64,000 nucleotides of DNA, taken from assembly GCA_009859145.1 (NCBI GenBank), contig VRVR01000005.1, positions 444,848 to 508,847 on the forward strand, read 5' to 3'. This document shows, piece by piece, positions 55,052-64,000 of this stretch (positions are counted from its first letter, which is position 1; each line of letters starts with the position of its first letter). This DNA is from Andalucia godoyi (lineage: Eukaryota > Discoba > Jakobea > Jakobida > Andaluciidae). The notes under the pieces were generated by a model, which worked only from the letters and a program-made list of their open reading frames with translations, was not told the origin of the DNA and ran no database searches. The translations under genes and the position numbers were made by a program.

Positions 55052-55489
55052 GGTGTAAACCAACGCAACGACGTACGAATAGCCCTCTCCAAATACGGGA
55101 AAGAAAAACAGGAAATCAAGATGGAAAAGTGGAGAGAAAAAGCAAAAAAAAAAAAATAAACCAGAATAGGATAGCAAACGAAGACGAGTGGAGAGGCGTG
55201 TTGCAGAGAAGTGAAAAGTCCAAAAAGCGTTCAGAACCCGGAGTTGAGGCTGCTGAGTGCAGGGAATCGTGATAGAAGTGCAGCTCAAAGAATGCGAGGA
55301 AACACTCGAATCACGCAGTTCTGTACGATTCACGAATCGAACAGGCCATTTCCCATCTCGTTTTTCTCTTCTTCGAATTTTTGTTCTTGCTTTTTTATTT
55401 TCCTCCTCGTTCTCCATTCTCCATTCTCCATTCTCCATTCTCCCAGAAATTCGCGTCGATCCCTGTGAATACGGTGAATACGTTCAGCG
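55052..55489. promoter_or_regulatory. Divergent promoter region with TTCTCCA tandem repeat
   Basis: The 5' regions of VPS25 (minus) and HDAC (plus). The 150 bases before the HDAC start are pyrimidine-rich on the HDAC strand. A heptamer TTCTCCA is repeated four times at about 55412-55440. Confidence 0.6.
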
Positions 55490-56773
55490 ATGTCGAAATC
55501 ACGTGTGGCGTACTTTTTTGACCACGATGTCGGCAACTACTACTACGGGCAAGGGCATCCAATGAAGCCTCATCGCATAAAAATGACTCACAATCTGCTG
55601 CTCAACTATGGCTTGTACAAACATCTGGACGTTTATCGGCCTCATCTGGCGTCAGAGGCGGAAATTTCCCGTTTCCACGCAGACGACTATGTGGATTTCC
55701 TTCGTCGAATCACGCCGGAAAACATGGACGAGTTTCAGACGCAAATGCAGCGATTCAACGTCGGAGATGATTGCCCTGTTTTTGACGGAATGTTTGAGTT
55801 TTGTCAGATATCCTCTGGTGGCTCTATTGAGGGCGCCGTGAAGCTAAATCATCATCAGGCGGACATTGCTATCAATTGGGCAGGAGGCTTGCATCATGCG
55901 AAGAAGTCAGAGGCTTCGGGCTTCTGCTACGTTAATGATATTGTGCTCGCGATTCTTGAGCTGCTAAAATATCATGCTCGCGTCTTGTACATAGATATCG
56001 ATATTCACCATGGAGATGGTGTGGAGGAAGCTTTCTATACTACGGACCGGGTAATGACGCTCTCGTTTCACAAATTTGGAGACTACTTTCCCGGCACCGG
56101 CGATATTCGCGACGTCGGCGCTGGCCGCGGCAAATACTATTCCGTCAACTTTCCGCTTCGTGACGGAATTGATGACTGGAATTACCAAAACATCTTTCGT
56201 CCAGTTATAGACTGGATCATGGAGTTCTATCGACCTGGTGCAGTCGTGCTCCAGTGCGGGGCCGATTCTCTGACCGGCGACAGACTTGGCTGCTTCAATC
56301 TGACGCTAAAAGGACATGCAGATTGCGTTCAGTACGTCAAAAAATTTGGGCTGCCCACTCTGGTGCTGGGAGGTGGCGGATATACCGTCCGGAATGTTGC
56401 ACGTTGCTGGACGTATGAAACGGCAGTTTTGCTTGGAAATGAGATTCCGGACGAACTCCCCTACAACGATTATTTTGAGTATTTTGGTCCGGATTTTCGT
56501 CTGCATCTGTCGCCGTCTAACATGGAAAATCTGAATACTCCGGACTATCTGGATCGGCTTAAGCAACGCATCTATGAGAACCTTCGCAGCTTGCAAGGTG
56601 CGCCCGGTGTAATGATGCAGGACGCGCCCCCAGACATGATGATTCTCGAAGATGCTGAAGAGGAAGATCCCGACATCCGAGATAGTCAGCGTTCCATGGA
56701 CCGCCGCGTAATCCACATCTCGGAATTCTACGATGATGATTTTGATAATGACAAGGACGACATGGATGTTTGA
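55490..56773 (+). CDS. HDAC: Class I histone deacetylase (RPD3/HDAC1-3 type)
   Basis: 427 residues. The class I pattern is clear: [20 protein letters not shown] at the N-terminus, [21 protein letters not shown] with the catalytic His pair, [20 protein letters not shown] with the Zn-ligand Asp and His, [13 protein letters not shown] and [19 protein letters not shown]. The acidic C-terminus ([13 protein letters not shown]) and length fit HDAC1/2/RPD3 or HDAC3. It removes acetyl groups from histone lysines in nuclear co-repressor complexes. Confidence 0.98.
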   Translation: MSKSRVAYFFDHDVGNYYYGQGHPMKPHRIKMTHNLLLNYGLYKHLDVYRPHLASEAEISRFHADDYVDFLRRITPENMDEFQTQMQRFNVGDDCPVFDGMFEFCQISSGGSIEGAVKLNHHQADIAINWAGGLHHAKKSEASGFCYVNDIVLAILELLKYHARVLYIDIDIHHGDGVEEAFYTTDRVMTLSFHKFGDYFPGTGDIRDVGAGRGKYYSVNFPLRDGIDDWNYQNIFRPVIDWIMEFYRPGAVVLQCGADSLTGDRLGCFNLTLKGHADCVQYVKKFGLPTLVLGGGGYTVRNVARCWTYETAVLLGNEIPDELPYNDYFEYFGPDFRLHLSPSNMENLNTPDYLDRLKQRIYENLRSLQGAPGVMMQDAPPDMMILEDAEEEDPDIRDSQRSMDRRVIHISEFYDDDFDNDKDDMDV

Positions 56774-57082
56774 TGCGAAAACCCCCTGTTCCAGCGTGTG
56801 TGGACTGCGTCTCTCACACCATCGAAAGGAAGAAAACACTCTTTGCCAGTTGATGCATCGTAAAGAATTTTATGATGTCTTAAGGTTTCACAACAACCAA
56901 TGTTCTCCCGCCCCCATATTTGAGAACTCCATGATCCTGCTGTCGAGAACAGAACGCTCCAGAGCAGTACCAAGCGGGAGATGCCTCATCGAGTAGAAGA
57001 AAAAGAATCAGGAAGTGTTTCAAAAGGTGCTGGCAGCGTGAAACAGAGACCTCCTCTCGAGAGACGTGCATCCGTGTGGAAA
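56774..57082. other. Convergent 3' spacer
   Basis: Region between the stops of HDAC and carboxylesterase. No gene is seen. Confidence 0.5.
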
Positions 57083-58708
57083 CTAGTACAGGTATCCAAC
57101 CGTGTCCCAGAAGTTGCAATCTTCATGCTTGACGTTCTGTGCGGACTTCGGATTCGTGTTGAGAATCATGAGCATGTCGCTCTGCTCGTCCCACTGGGGC
57201 CACTGGGTACCTTTCCACGACCCGGGCTGTCCCGAGGCAACGTGGTTGAGCCAGAAGGTCTGCATGGCGTCCACCAAGACAAGCTCGGCGTCCGAAAAAG
57301 AGTAGCCACCCACATTCGGAGTGTCAAAGATGTACGCAAGCTCCACGCCGTGGCACACATGTCCCTCGCAGAACGGGAAGTTGGGGCCCCACGCACCCTT
57401 GAACGACAGTGCCTGCGCGAACTCGTACATGTAGATCTTGTTTCCAGCCTTTGCCAGCTGCGCTGCTGCATTTCTAGACGGGCAGGCGAACATGTAGTTT
57501 GTGCAAAGCGTCACGAGCCAGTCACGCGTGTCCCTGTCTTCTGTTGACGGAATCGGATAATTCTTCAGAATGCGGCCAGTCTGCACAACACCAAACAAGT
57601 CCACAAGAAACGCCTCCGCCTCGATCTTGCTCACGTTGAATGTTGCCCCTTCGAAAATAAACATTGTTCCCTCGTCTGCGTTCGTCCCAATAAGGACAGG
57701 CACCGACGAGTCCACGGGACCCTTGGTCTGCAACACGGCGAGCGGCTGTCCCGGGACGTTATCCGTTCCATCAATCGACGGCGAGAATGCATACACTGTT
57801 CGCAGGGTGTGGACAACGGGGATCTCCGGGGCGCATTTTCCTTGGTACTCGACAAACATGGTGGTGTTCACCTTTCGCATGCACTCAATGTCTGCCGGCT
57901 TGCACCCCACGTGCTTGGCGAGTCTGTCTGCATACTCGAAGTTCTCGGAAACCGTCTTGAGCGGCAGTGCAAACGGATTCGACTCGATGATCACCGCCTG
58001 GAAAAGCCCCTTCGACTTTGGAGACGTCAGATGAACAGCAATCGACGTCCCGCCCGCGGACTCGCCTCCGAGTGTAACCCGGCTTGCATCGCCGCCAAAG
58101 CTCTTGATATTCCTCTGGATCCACTTCAGTGCGAATCGCTGATCTTCCAGCCCATAGTTTCCGATCAGGTCTGCCTGACCCTGCGTATCGGACTTTGACG
58201 CCATGAAGCCCAGTGCACCCAACCGATACGCAATCGTCACGACCACGGCCTTGGATCTCGCAGCCAGGTGCGCACCCGAGTAGAACGGAGACGATCCGCC
58301 TCCTTGCAGGAACCTTCCGCCAGGCAAAAATGCATAGACTGGTAAAAGTTGTCCAGAACCATCCGATGGAGGCACAAACACGTTCACAAAGAGACAATCC
58401 TCGGACTGCACCGTCGGGCACGTCCCCGGCGGCTGGTCGCACGACTGCGGACATCCTGCCCCATAGGACACAGCCTGCCGGACCCCAGACCATGGCGCAA
58501 CCGGCTGTGGATTAGCCCACCGAAGAGCATCCACTGGCGGCGCTGCAAACGGGATCCCCAAAAACATGTCACTGCCCGTCGTCGCATCGACCACTCCTTC
58601 CAGCGATCCTGAGTCCACCGTCACGACCGGCCCGCACAGCACTCCGCTTACAAGAAGAAGCGCCACAGCCCCCACAAGCAGCGCTCGTTGCGGCAGAAAA
58701 GCGGTCAT
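57083..58708 (-). CDS. Secreted type-B carboxylesterase/lipase
   Basis: 541 residues with an N-terminal signal peptide (LLVGAVALLLVSGVLCG) before the mature start. The alpha/beta-hydrolase family is shown by EDCLFVNVFVPPSDG, the nucleophile elbow VTLGGESAGGTSIAVHL (catalytic Ser in GESAG), the acid in GTNADEGTMFIFEG and the His in CEGHVCHGVELAYIFD. The length and pattern match type-B carboxylesterases and cholinesterase-like lipases. The enzyme is probably secreted or lysosomal. The substrate cannot be told. The start is set at 58708, the Met before the signal peptide. Confidence 0.93.
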   Translation of the reverse strand: MTAFLPQRALLVGAVALLLVSGVLCGPVVTVDSGSLEGVVDATTGSDMFLGIPFAAPPVDALRWANPQPVAPWSGVRQAVSYGAGCPQSCDQPPGTCPTVQSEDCLFVNVFVPPSDGSGQLLPVYAFLPGGRFLQGGGSSPFYSGAHLAARSKAVVVTIAYRLGALGFMASKSDTQGQADLIGNYGLEDQRFALKWIQRNIKSFGGDASRVTLGGESAGGTSIAVHLTSPKSKGLFQAVIIESNPFALPLKTVSENFEYADRLAKHVGCKPADIECMRKVNTTMFVEYQGKCAPEIPVVHTLRTVYAFSPSIDGTDNVPGQPLAVLQTKGPVDSSVPVLIGTNADEGTMFIFEGATFNVSKIEAEAFLVDLFGVVQTGRILKNYPIPSTEDRDTRDWLVTLCTNYMFACPSRNAAAQLAKAGNKIYMYEFAQALSFKGAWGPNFPFCEGHVCHGVELAYIFDTPNVGGYSFSDAELVLVDAMQTFWLNHVASGQPGSWKGTQWPQWDEQSDMLMILNTNPKSAQNVKHEDCNFWDTVGYLY

Positions 58709-58826
58709 TGCTCTTGTAAAATGAAAATAATACTTGCTAATGATACGACTTGATTAATTCAGACACCAAAAAACCCAATAAGAACAAAAACAGAAAGGAG
58801 AAAAAAAAAAACTAAACCGTTGAAGT

Positions 58827-59240
58827 ATAACACGCAATTGTCATGCATACGGAAAGTATGAATAAACAGACACGGTCAATACTGGCCGACACTGGCACGT
58901 TTTGTTTCACAGGAATTCGTGCTTACGCACGCTCGGCCAAAATTCAGTCTGGTTTTTGGTTTCATTTTTTAATTCAAATATGGGCGTGAGTGCGCTGGGA
59001 TGACGCTCTCGCCTACGCCTACGCCGCCCGATGCCAGGGCCCTTCTCAGGAACAACGCGTCACGCTGAGAAAGTGGCGCACAGCTTGATCGAGATTGGGA
59101 ACGGAGCACGGAGCATTTATCTGAAGAGCGCCGTGAGGCGTATTGGGGCCCTGTCACCTTCCCGGCAACGGGATGCATGAATGAATATGCATGTCTATTC
59201 GTAGATATGCATGTTCAGTGTACAATGTAGGCGTGATCCA
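58827..59240 (+). pseudogene. Fanzor/TnpB relic B (shorter copy related to A)
   Basis: The left part (from about 58827) and the right end (to 59240) match relic A. The right side encodes, in two frames, LIEIGNGARSIYLKSAVRRI, corresponding to RDWNGARNIYLKNAVRRVG. The same extra G as in relic A is present (GGG at 59097-59099). The zinc ribbon is absent; the sequence between 58960 and 59080 does not match A. The right end carries the TTCG hairpin (59187-59212) and GTGTACAATGTAGGCGTG. The copy is not functional. Confidence 0.85.
59187..59212 (+). ncRNA. TTCG-capped hairpin at right end of Fanzor relic B
   Basis: Identical to the hairpin of relic A: arms ATGCATGTCTA and TAGATATGCAT around TTCG. 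The preservation of this element in both copies, although their coding parts differ and have decayed, suggests it matters for the element (omega-RNA or right-end recognition), or that the copies separated recently. Confidence 0.5.
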
Positions 59241-59462
59241 ATACTGCGGTCATGTATATTTTATGTTTTGAAAATCCATTTTATAAAAATACACAATATT
59301 TTACTTTCTTTGCAACTTCCAATCCTTATCCACAACAACACCCATACGTCTTCACATTCTCTGACAGGTACAGATCAACTCCAGGTTATTTCCAAATGAG
59401 AATGGATTCTACAAACCGCGGATGCGCAGATCGTAAGGCAGACAGGGTCCCAGCAAGAACAC
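59241..59462. other. Spacer between Fanzor relic B and helicase relic
   Basis: About 220 bp without a recognisable gene. Confidence 0.4.
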
Positions 59463-60342
59463 TTTCAACAGCTGCTTCTACGCGTCCGAAACGGCGACAT
59501 TATAGAGGGTGACAAGATGACACTGTTTGCACGACAGCTGCATCTGATTTCAGCTGATCAGCGCGACGGAGAGAACACAAGGAGAAGCAACTGAAAGAAA
59601 ATGTGTGCGAAACAATCCGCGGGCCGGCATCGTACGAATAGTAGCGAGACATTCGGGACCTCCAGCCTGTTTTTGTCAAGAGCAAAGTCCGTTCCCGCAT
59701 CAAACGCTATGGGATGTGCTCCAGTACTCTGTCTGGCTGTCGGATGTCCTGCGATGCTACGATCAACGGCAGCCAAGGAATTGTTCAAGCAATAGTGTAT
59801 TGGAACAGGGAAGCGGCTGCTGATACTATTTCTATGCCTTTCTTTGTTGCAGTCGAGTTCCCAGAATATCGGGGCCCTCCATGCTCTTCTGATCCTGAAC
59901 ACGCTACGTGGGTGCCCGTCCTTTCTGTTAGTCGAGCAGTCTCCATCGGCAACAACAACAATACAGCAGATCGCATTCATTTTCCGTTGTCCCTTTCGTA
60001 TGCGGTGACAATCCACAAAAAAGCCAGCGTATGACGTTCAATAGAGCAGTAGTGGATCTGGGAACAGCCGAGAAGTCACGCGGAATGTCATGCATAGCAC
60101 TCAGCCAAGTCAAAAGCATAGAAGGGCTGGCTATCACTGATGGAAGTATCCCAAGCACTCGGCTATCAAACTTGAAATCAGAAGGCATGCGGCGAAGGAT
60201 AATGGAAGACGAACGGCTGCATCGGCTCATCTGCGAACAGAACCCGACCCATGCAGCTGGAGTTGCAGCAAGCAGTGTTCCAGCAATTCGTCGAAGCCGT
60301 TCCGGCAGGCAGCAAACTCGGACAGAAAGGGCGTTGGATTGA
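59463..60342 (+). pseudogene. Pif1/Helitron-type helicase relic
   Basis: In three frames the plus strand encodes the C-terminal part of a Pif1-like helicase of the kind carried by Helitrons: FQQLLLRVRNGDIIEGDK (59463 on), LCLAVGCPAML (about 59727 on), then in a new frame INGSQGIVQAIVYW and FFVAVEFPEYRGPP, FPLSLSYAVTIHK, and after a frameshift in the A-run at 60019-60024 the motif-V/VI region MTFNRAVVDLGTAEKSRGMS plus IALSQVKSIEGLAI, ending at 60342. At least two frameshifts and an altered SQG motif (SQR) show it is a pseudogene. No Rep (HUH) domain is seen. Distance to relic B is about 220 bp. Confidence 0.75.
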
Positions 60343-61392
60343 GAGACCAGTGACGCTCACATGCTATGATGTATTCCAAATTCTGTAACTCGTAAAAATA
60401 AAACGAGAAAGCAGCAACAGACAGAGACACGGGTCGAGAAAAAATGGAGGGAAATGAAGGGGAACGAGGCTTCAACGCGGATTGCTGTACATTGTGTCAA
60501 ACGCAAAAAACGCTCGCTGTCTTAGTTGGGCCCCCACAGACCTTTCTGTTGGCCCAATTCCCTTGCCTTGTTTAACCAGCCGTGGAGGGGTTTAGCGACA
60601 GTGGAAACAGCCAGGAACGAGATGTGAATATCGGAAACGCAGTTCGCTATGCGACTCGGTTTGTTGTTTGCGTGGTGAACCACCTACTTGGTGATGTGTT
60701 ATAATGCACGACATTAATGATGTATCGATAAATAAATCCAGGTTTTGTTTTTTACGTTAGTAACGCCAAAGGGGACTGATGACATCATTTGCATGAGAAG
60801 ATTCAACATACACGGCGGAAATCGCTGGGCGTGCTGCCATTATGAAGACAGAGAGTCCATCCTGCGAAGCATCCACAAAAGAGCATAATCTTCGTCTTCA
60901 CTCAGGGCGTTCGAAAACAATCCCAGTGTAAGTCGTCCAAAAGCGAGGAAACAAACGGTCAGGGGCGGTCTTTAGTAGAAATTATAAAATTTGGTGGAGT
61001 AGCTGTGCAGTCATGAATTCAAAGTGAACAATTCCTGCGACAAGTAGGAATGGAGTAGAATTGCCCTTAATCTTTCTCTTTTTCTCGGGAACCTAACCTT
61101 CTTCACTGTTTGCCTCGTTTCGTTATCGTTATTTCCTCTTTTGTTCGCCGGCTGCTGGAGAAGCCTCTGCATCTCTTCGTTCGGTCTGGCCGAATTCATC
61201 TGTTGAGCTGAAAAACCGAATGCTTTGAAATAAAGAAAGCTTAAGGAAATCAAAGGAATGAATTTAAATGCAAAAACAGGGAGTTTGTCCCTTCCTCTTT
61301 TTTTCCCTTCCTCTCTTTCTTTTCCTTTCTGTGTTTCTGTGTCTCTCCCCCACTCTCCTTTTCTAGTTTCTTGAGCGGATGAGCGGACGAGC
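60343..61392. other. Gene-poor spacer with hairpin
   Basis: No recognisable gene. At 60526-60557 a strong inverted repeat (TTGGGCC...GGCCCAA with inner ACAGA...TCTGT) can form a two-step hairpin. A pyrimidine-rich stretch (61279-61370) lies before the broken gene at 61393. Confidence 0.5.
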
Positions 61393-62731
61393 ATGAATAA
61401 TAGTCCTTTGGGCGAAGGTCAACCGAGCGTTGCTGAATACATGGCTCTCCTTGTCGTCGACGATGCGCCTGCGCAGCTGTCGAAAGCTTTGCAAGAGCTT
61501 GAAATCGGACGGCAGCCCAAGGATCAGGCCAAGACCGCATTTGAAACCATCAAGAATGCGGACACGCAAGCTGCACTCGAGTCGGCAAAGAACATCTTGT
61601 CCATTGCAAAATCAAATGTCTCACGGCTGGAAAAGGCGCCCGCTGCACATCGACCATCTCGTTTTCGGACATGACACACGTGGAAGGCACGGTCAATGCA
61701 ATCTGGCGACGCGAAGGAGTGCCGCCGATGAACTGCGCAGCAGTGGAACAGAGACTGGAGGCGCTGATCAACCGTCCGCAGGAGCGGCACCGCATTTGAC
61801 AAGAGATTCCCCCGTCCTGCCTCGACGACGAGTCGTTTCTGCTCCTTTGCGATTGTGGCTGTGCACCCATCCTTTGGAGTCCCATGAAATCCGAAATGAG
61901 GAGCGTCGAGATTGCCGAGTTTTGTGTTTATATCCGGTACTTGGCCGCATCTCTGTCTACCCACGAGGATCTCAGGGTCATCAGCGACGTTTCCGGAGCC
62001 GAAGTCCGCGTCTTGTGCACAACGCGGTCGCTGCATCTGACAGGCCTGACCGACGCCTTGCAGAACGGAGAGCACAACACCGACTCCTGACTGGCGGCAC
62101 GCAGCTCCTTTGTGACCCTCGGGGGTGGGGGCACACGGGCCTTCAAGGCATCCGATGAGAAGATTCGTCGGGGAGTACGGCGTCCGCAGGGAGGGACAGC
62201 CGTGTTCTGCTCCACTCGGTTATGTGTGCACGAGCCGGCCGCCACAGAGGCCGAAAAGCGCGCCACGGTGAGCACAGCGAATGGCAGCACTACGACAATC
62301 CTGGAGGATGTTTCCGGGTCTTTGAACTCAAGCTGAAGACACTGTCCTCGACGAATGCCAACCGGGCTCTGGCGGAGGCGATGTTTTGCACGAGCGACAA
62401 CAACCAGATGCAGCCCATTTCGACGTATACACTGCTTTCCTCGATGGACAAGTATCACGTTTTCCATGCACAGCGCATGGGGAAGGGCGAGGGCATCTTT
62501 TTGTTCCACACTTGCGAGCGCACACTCCAGCGACGAGATTTACGAACGAAGGGAATTGGGGTATGTGATGCATATGCAGCAGGATGCATACCAGATGGCA
62601 AGAGACTGGGGTATACATCGCCGAGCGTCCGAGCGCTCCGCATCAACCCCCCTCATGTCGTGGTTGAGCATGCAATGCTTGGGAGCACGCGAGGGCTGTG
62701 TGCCGCACTTTCCCTGCAGGCCGAGGCATAA
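61393..62731 (+). pseudogene. Decayed copy of an unrecognised gene family
   Basis: The segment reads as a chain of frames with stops and shifts: MNNSPLGEGQPSVAEYMALL (61393-61674, a helical 93-residue frame), then a second frame from 61671 with stops at 61796 and 62088, then from 62222 a third frame containing FRVFELKLKTL, NRALAEAMFCTSDNNQ, ISTYTLLSS and YHVFHAQRMGKGEGIF. The last part is clearly related to the minus-strand gene at 63113-64000. It looks like a pseudogene or a gene with introns I cannot place. I do not recognise the family; the DNN...Y-LL...KYxVFxxQRxGKGxG pattern distantly recalls a WGR domain, but this is weak. Confidence 0.5.
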
Positions 62732-63112
62732 GCAGACCGCACTGCATGGTCAGTGGTTCTTGCTTTTTACATATCACATGTGTCGCCTCAATGATGTCCT
62801 CCCCAGCAGAATTTGGTTGACCAGCGTGTTTCATCACCCACGATCCTCCCGCATCCTCTCGGCAAACCTCACGAACGGTCATTTGGCGACCGTTCCGTGT
62901 TTGCATGGGCGGAGTCATGTCCGGGATGCGCGCTTTCGTTTTCGCGTCGTCCGCTTGCACGATCATACATCAGACCTGCTCTAATGCTCTTTGGCAACTC
63001 ATGCAATGACTCGTTCGATGCGTTTGCAGCCACGAAGCAGGGCTGAACGCGAATTGTCGTAAAATTCGGCAATACACGACGTCCTTCGTGCTGCCGCGAA
63101 TATCACCCAGCA

Positions 63113-64000
63113 TCAGTCTCCGTCCACGTTCAGGTGAGCGGCATCTTTCATCGCCCCATTGTGGTGACCATCTCCACACATCTGCTTTGCAAGCCGCTCC
63201 ATCGTGCGCACAAGCTCCCTCTGTGCCGGCGTCCGCCGTGCTCCGCACTCACGCAACAGCTGCATGCGGAAGTTCAGGTAGTCTGCGTATTCCTCGTCCT
63301 CGTCCCGCTCGTTGATGACCTCGTCATCTTCATCCGCAAACGCCATCCGAGCATCCACGCAGTCGGAGTCACCAGCAACAGGATCCTCCGGAAGCGACAC
63401 CGACCCGGAGGGCGCTGCGGCAGCCAGCCACTGCCCAACATAGTCCGCCTTGGAGCCTGGGTTCCCCGTGAGACTCGTCTCGATAGTTCCGACGTGTCTC
63501 GTTTCCGTGTCCGAGCGGGATGGGCTGTCTCCAGCACCGCTGCGGTCGGGGACAACGTGGCTGGAGCCGCCCTCGCCCTCGCCCTCGCCCTCGCCCTCGC
63601 CCTCGCCCTCAGGCGACGCGGGCAGACCGGCACGAGCGTCCTCCTCCGAAGACACGCATGTCTGCTGTTGCAGCTGCTGGAACCAACTACCGCCAAAATT
63701 GTCGTCTGCCAGCCACGCTCGCCACACGCCCTCCAGACGGCTGAGCAGCATGCACCGTGCAAGCAAGTCGACAAGGGTGGTCAGCCGCAAGCCGCCGTCT
63801 GCCTGATAATCCCCGCCCTCTTCGCGAGCATGGAACACAAACATCTCGTTGCCATTCCCAATGCGCTGCACTTGGAAAAGACGATACTCGCCTTTTGAAG
63901 ACAGCAGCGCATATGTGGAAATCGGTGACGTTTGGTTGTTGTCGCTCGTGCAAAACATCGCCTCCGCCAGCGCCTGGTTCACGTTCTTTGCAGAGAGGCT
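63113..64000 (-). CDS. Unrecognised protein, paralogous to 61.4-62.7 kb, cut by window end
   Basis: The frame is open to the window edge, so the N-terminus lies outside. The visible 295 codons start NVNQALAEAMFCTSDNNQ, followed by ISTYALLSSKGEYRLFQVQR and GNGNEMFVFHA, matching the decayed copy at 62.3-62.5 kb. A helical part (LVDLLARCMLLSRLEGVWRA) follows, then an EG repeat coded by GAGGGC units (63569-63610), and an acidic C-terminus (DEDDEVINERDEDEEYADYL) before a final helix. The frame is intact here, so this copy may be functional. I do not recognise the family; a resemblance of the N-terminal part to a WGR domain is weak. Confidence 0.55.
   Translation of the reverse strand, partial: SLSAKNVNQALAEAMFCTSDNNQTSPISTYALLSSKGEYRLFQVQRIGNGNEMFVFHAREEGGDYQADGGLRLTTLVDLLARCMLLSRLEGVWRAWLADDNFGGSWFQQLQQQTCVSSEEDARAGLPASPEGEGEGEGEGEGEGGSSHVVPDRSGAGDSPSRSDTETRHVGTIETSLTGNPGSKADYVGQWLAAAAPSGSVSLPEDPVAGDSDCVDARMAFADEDDEVINERDEDEEYADYLNFRMQLLRECGARRTPAQRELVRTMERLAKQMCGDGHHNGAMKDAAHLNVDGD
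63569..63610. repeat. (GCCCTC)n hexanucleotide repeat
   Basis: Seven GCCCTC units code for alternating Gly-Glu in the minus-strand gene. The repeat keeps the frame. Confidence 0.85.

Overview
The window is nuclear DNA from a unicellular eukaryote with a compact, almost intron-free genome. Long single-exon reading frames encode purely eukaryotic proteins: Prp8, importin-5, Integrator subunit 11, UTP4, ubiquitin-L40, class I HDAC, VPS25, CHMP7, Rab escort protein, NDUFV1 and HMG-CoA synthase. TAA, TAG and TGA are all used as stops, so the standard code applies. Spacing is about one gene per 2.3 kb, with convergent 3' ends often 10-100 bp apart. CT/GA microsatellites recur just upstream of start codons. 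I cannot name the species from the sequence. A mitochondrion with complex I is implied, and an EF-P-like protein with an apparent organellar presequence is present.

Layout. 1-8.1 kb: C-terminus of PRP8, Rab escort protein, importin-5, a TPR protein. 8.4-17.2 kb: a bromodomain-less ATAD2-like AAA ATPase, INTS11, two unrecognised proteins, organellar EF-P, Ub-L40. 18-25 kb: MORN protein, a small protein with two Jupiter/HN1-type motifs, HMG-CoA synthase, UTP4. 25.7-26.2 kb: Fanzor/TnpB relic A. 26.6-33 kb: a membrane-anchored glycosidase-like protein of bacterial type, a small hypothetical, NDUFV1, CCDC25. 33-38 kb: ZUFSP-type peptidase, Fanzor relic D, RING protein, CHMP7, Fanzor relic C. 38.6-43 kb: a 1428-residue Nudix-Trm3/TARBP1 fusion. 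43-44.6 kb: Fanzor relic E and an integrase relic. 44.6-57 kb: an FCP1-like protein, a spermidine-synthase-like protein, an LRR/coiled-coil protein, a PH-domain protein, VPS25, HDAC. 57-64 kb: a secreted type-B carboxylesterase, Fanzor relic B, a Pif1/Helitron-type helicase relic, and a decayed gene family with two copies in opposite orientation.

The most notable signal is a graveyard of five TnpB/Fanzor-like (RNA-guided nuclease) relics within 35 kb. Relics A, B and E share a right-end sequence. A and B carry, at or just past the end of the reading frame, a perfectly paired 11-bp hairpin capped by TTCG, which is a candidate omega-RNA element. A and B also share one frameshift next to the third RuvC aspartate. 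Relic B lies about 220 bp from a Pif1/Helitron-like helicase relic, which fits the known carriage of Fanzor genes by Helitrons. None of these relics looks intact, so intact relatives should be sought elsewhere in the genome.

The host genes are mostly unrelated housekeeping genes. Small functional themes are ESCRT (CHMP7 and VPS25), RNA processing (PRP8, INTS11, UTP4, Trm3-like), ubiquitin and UBL biology (Ub-L40, RING, ZUFSP) and chromatin (ATAD2-like, HDAC).
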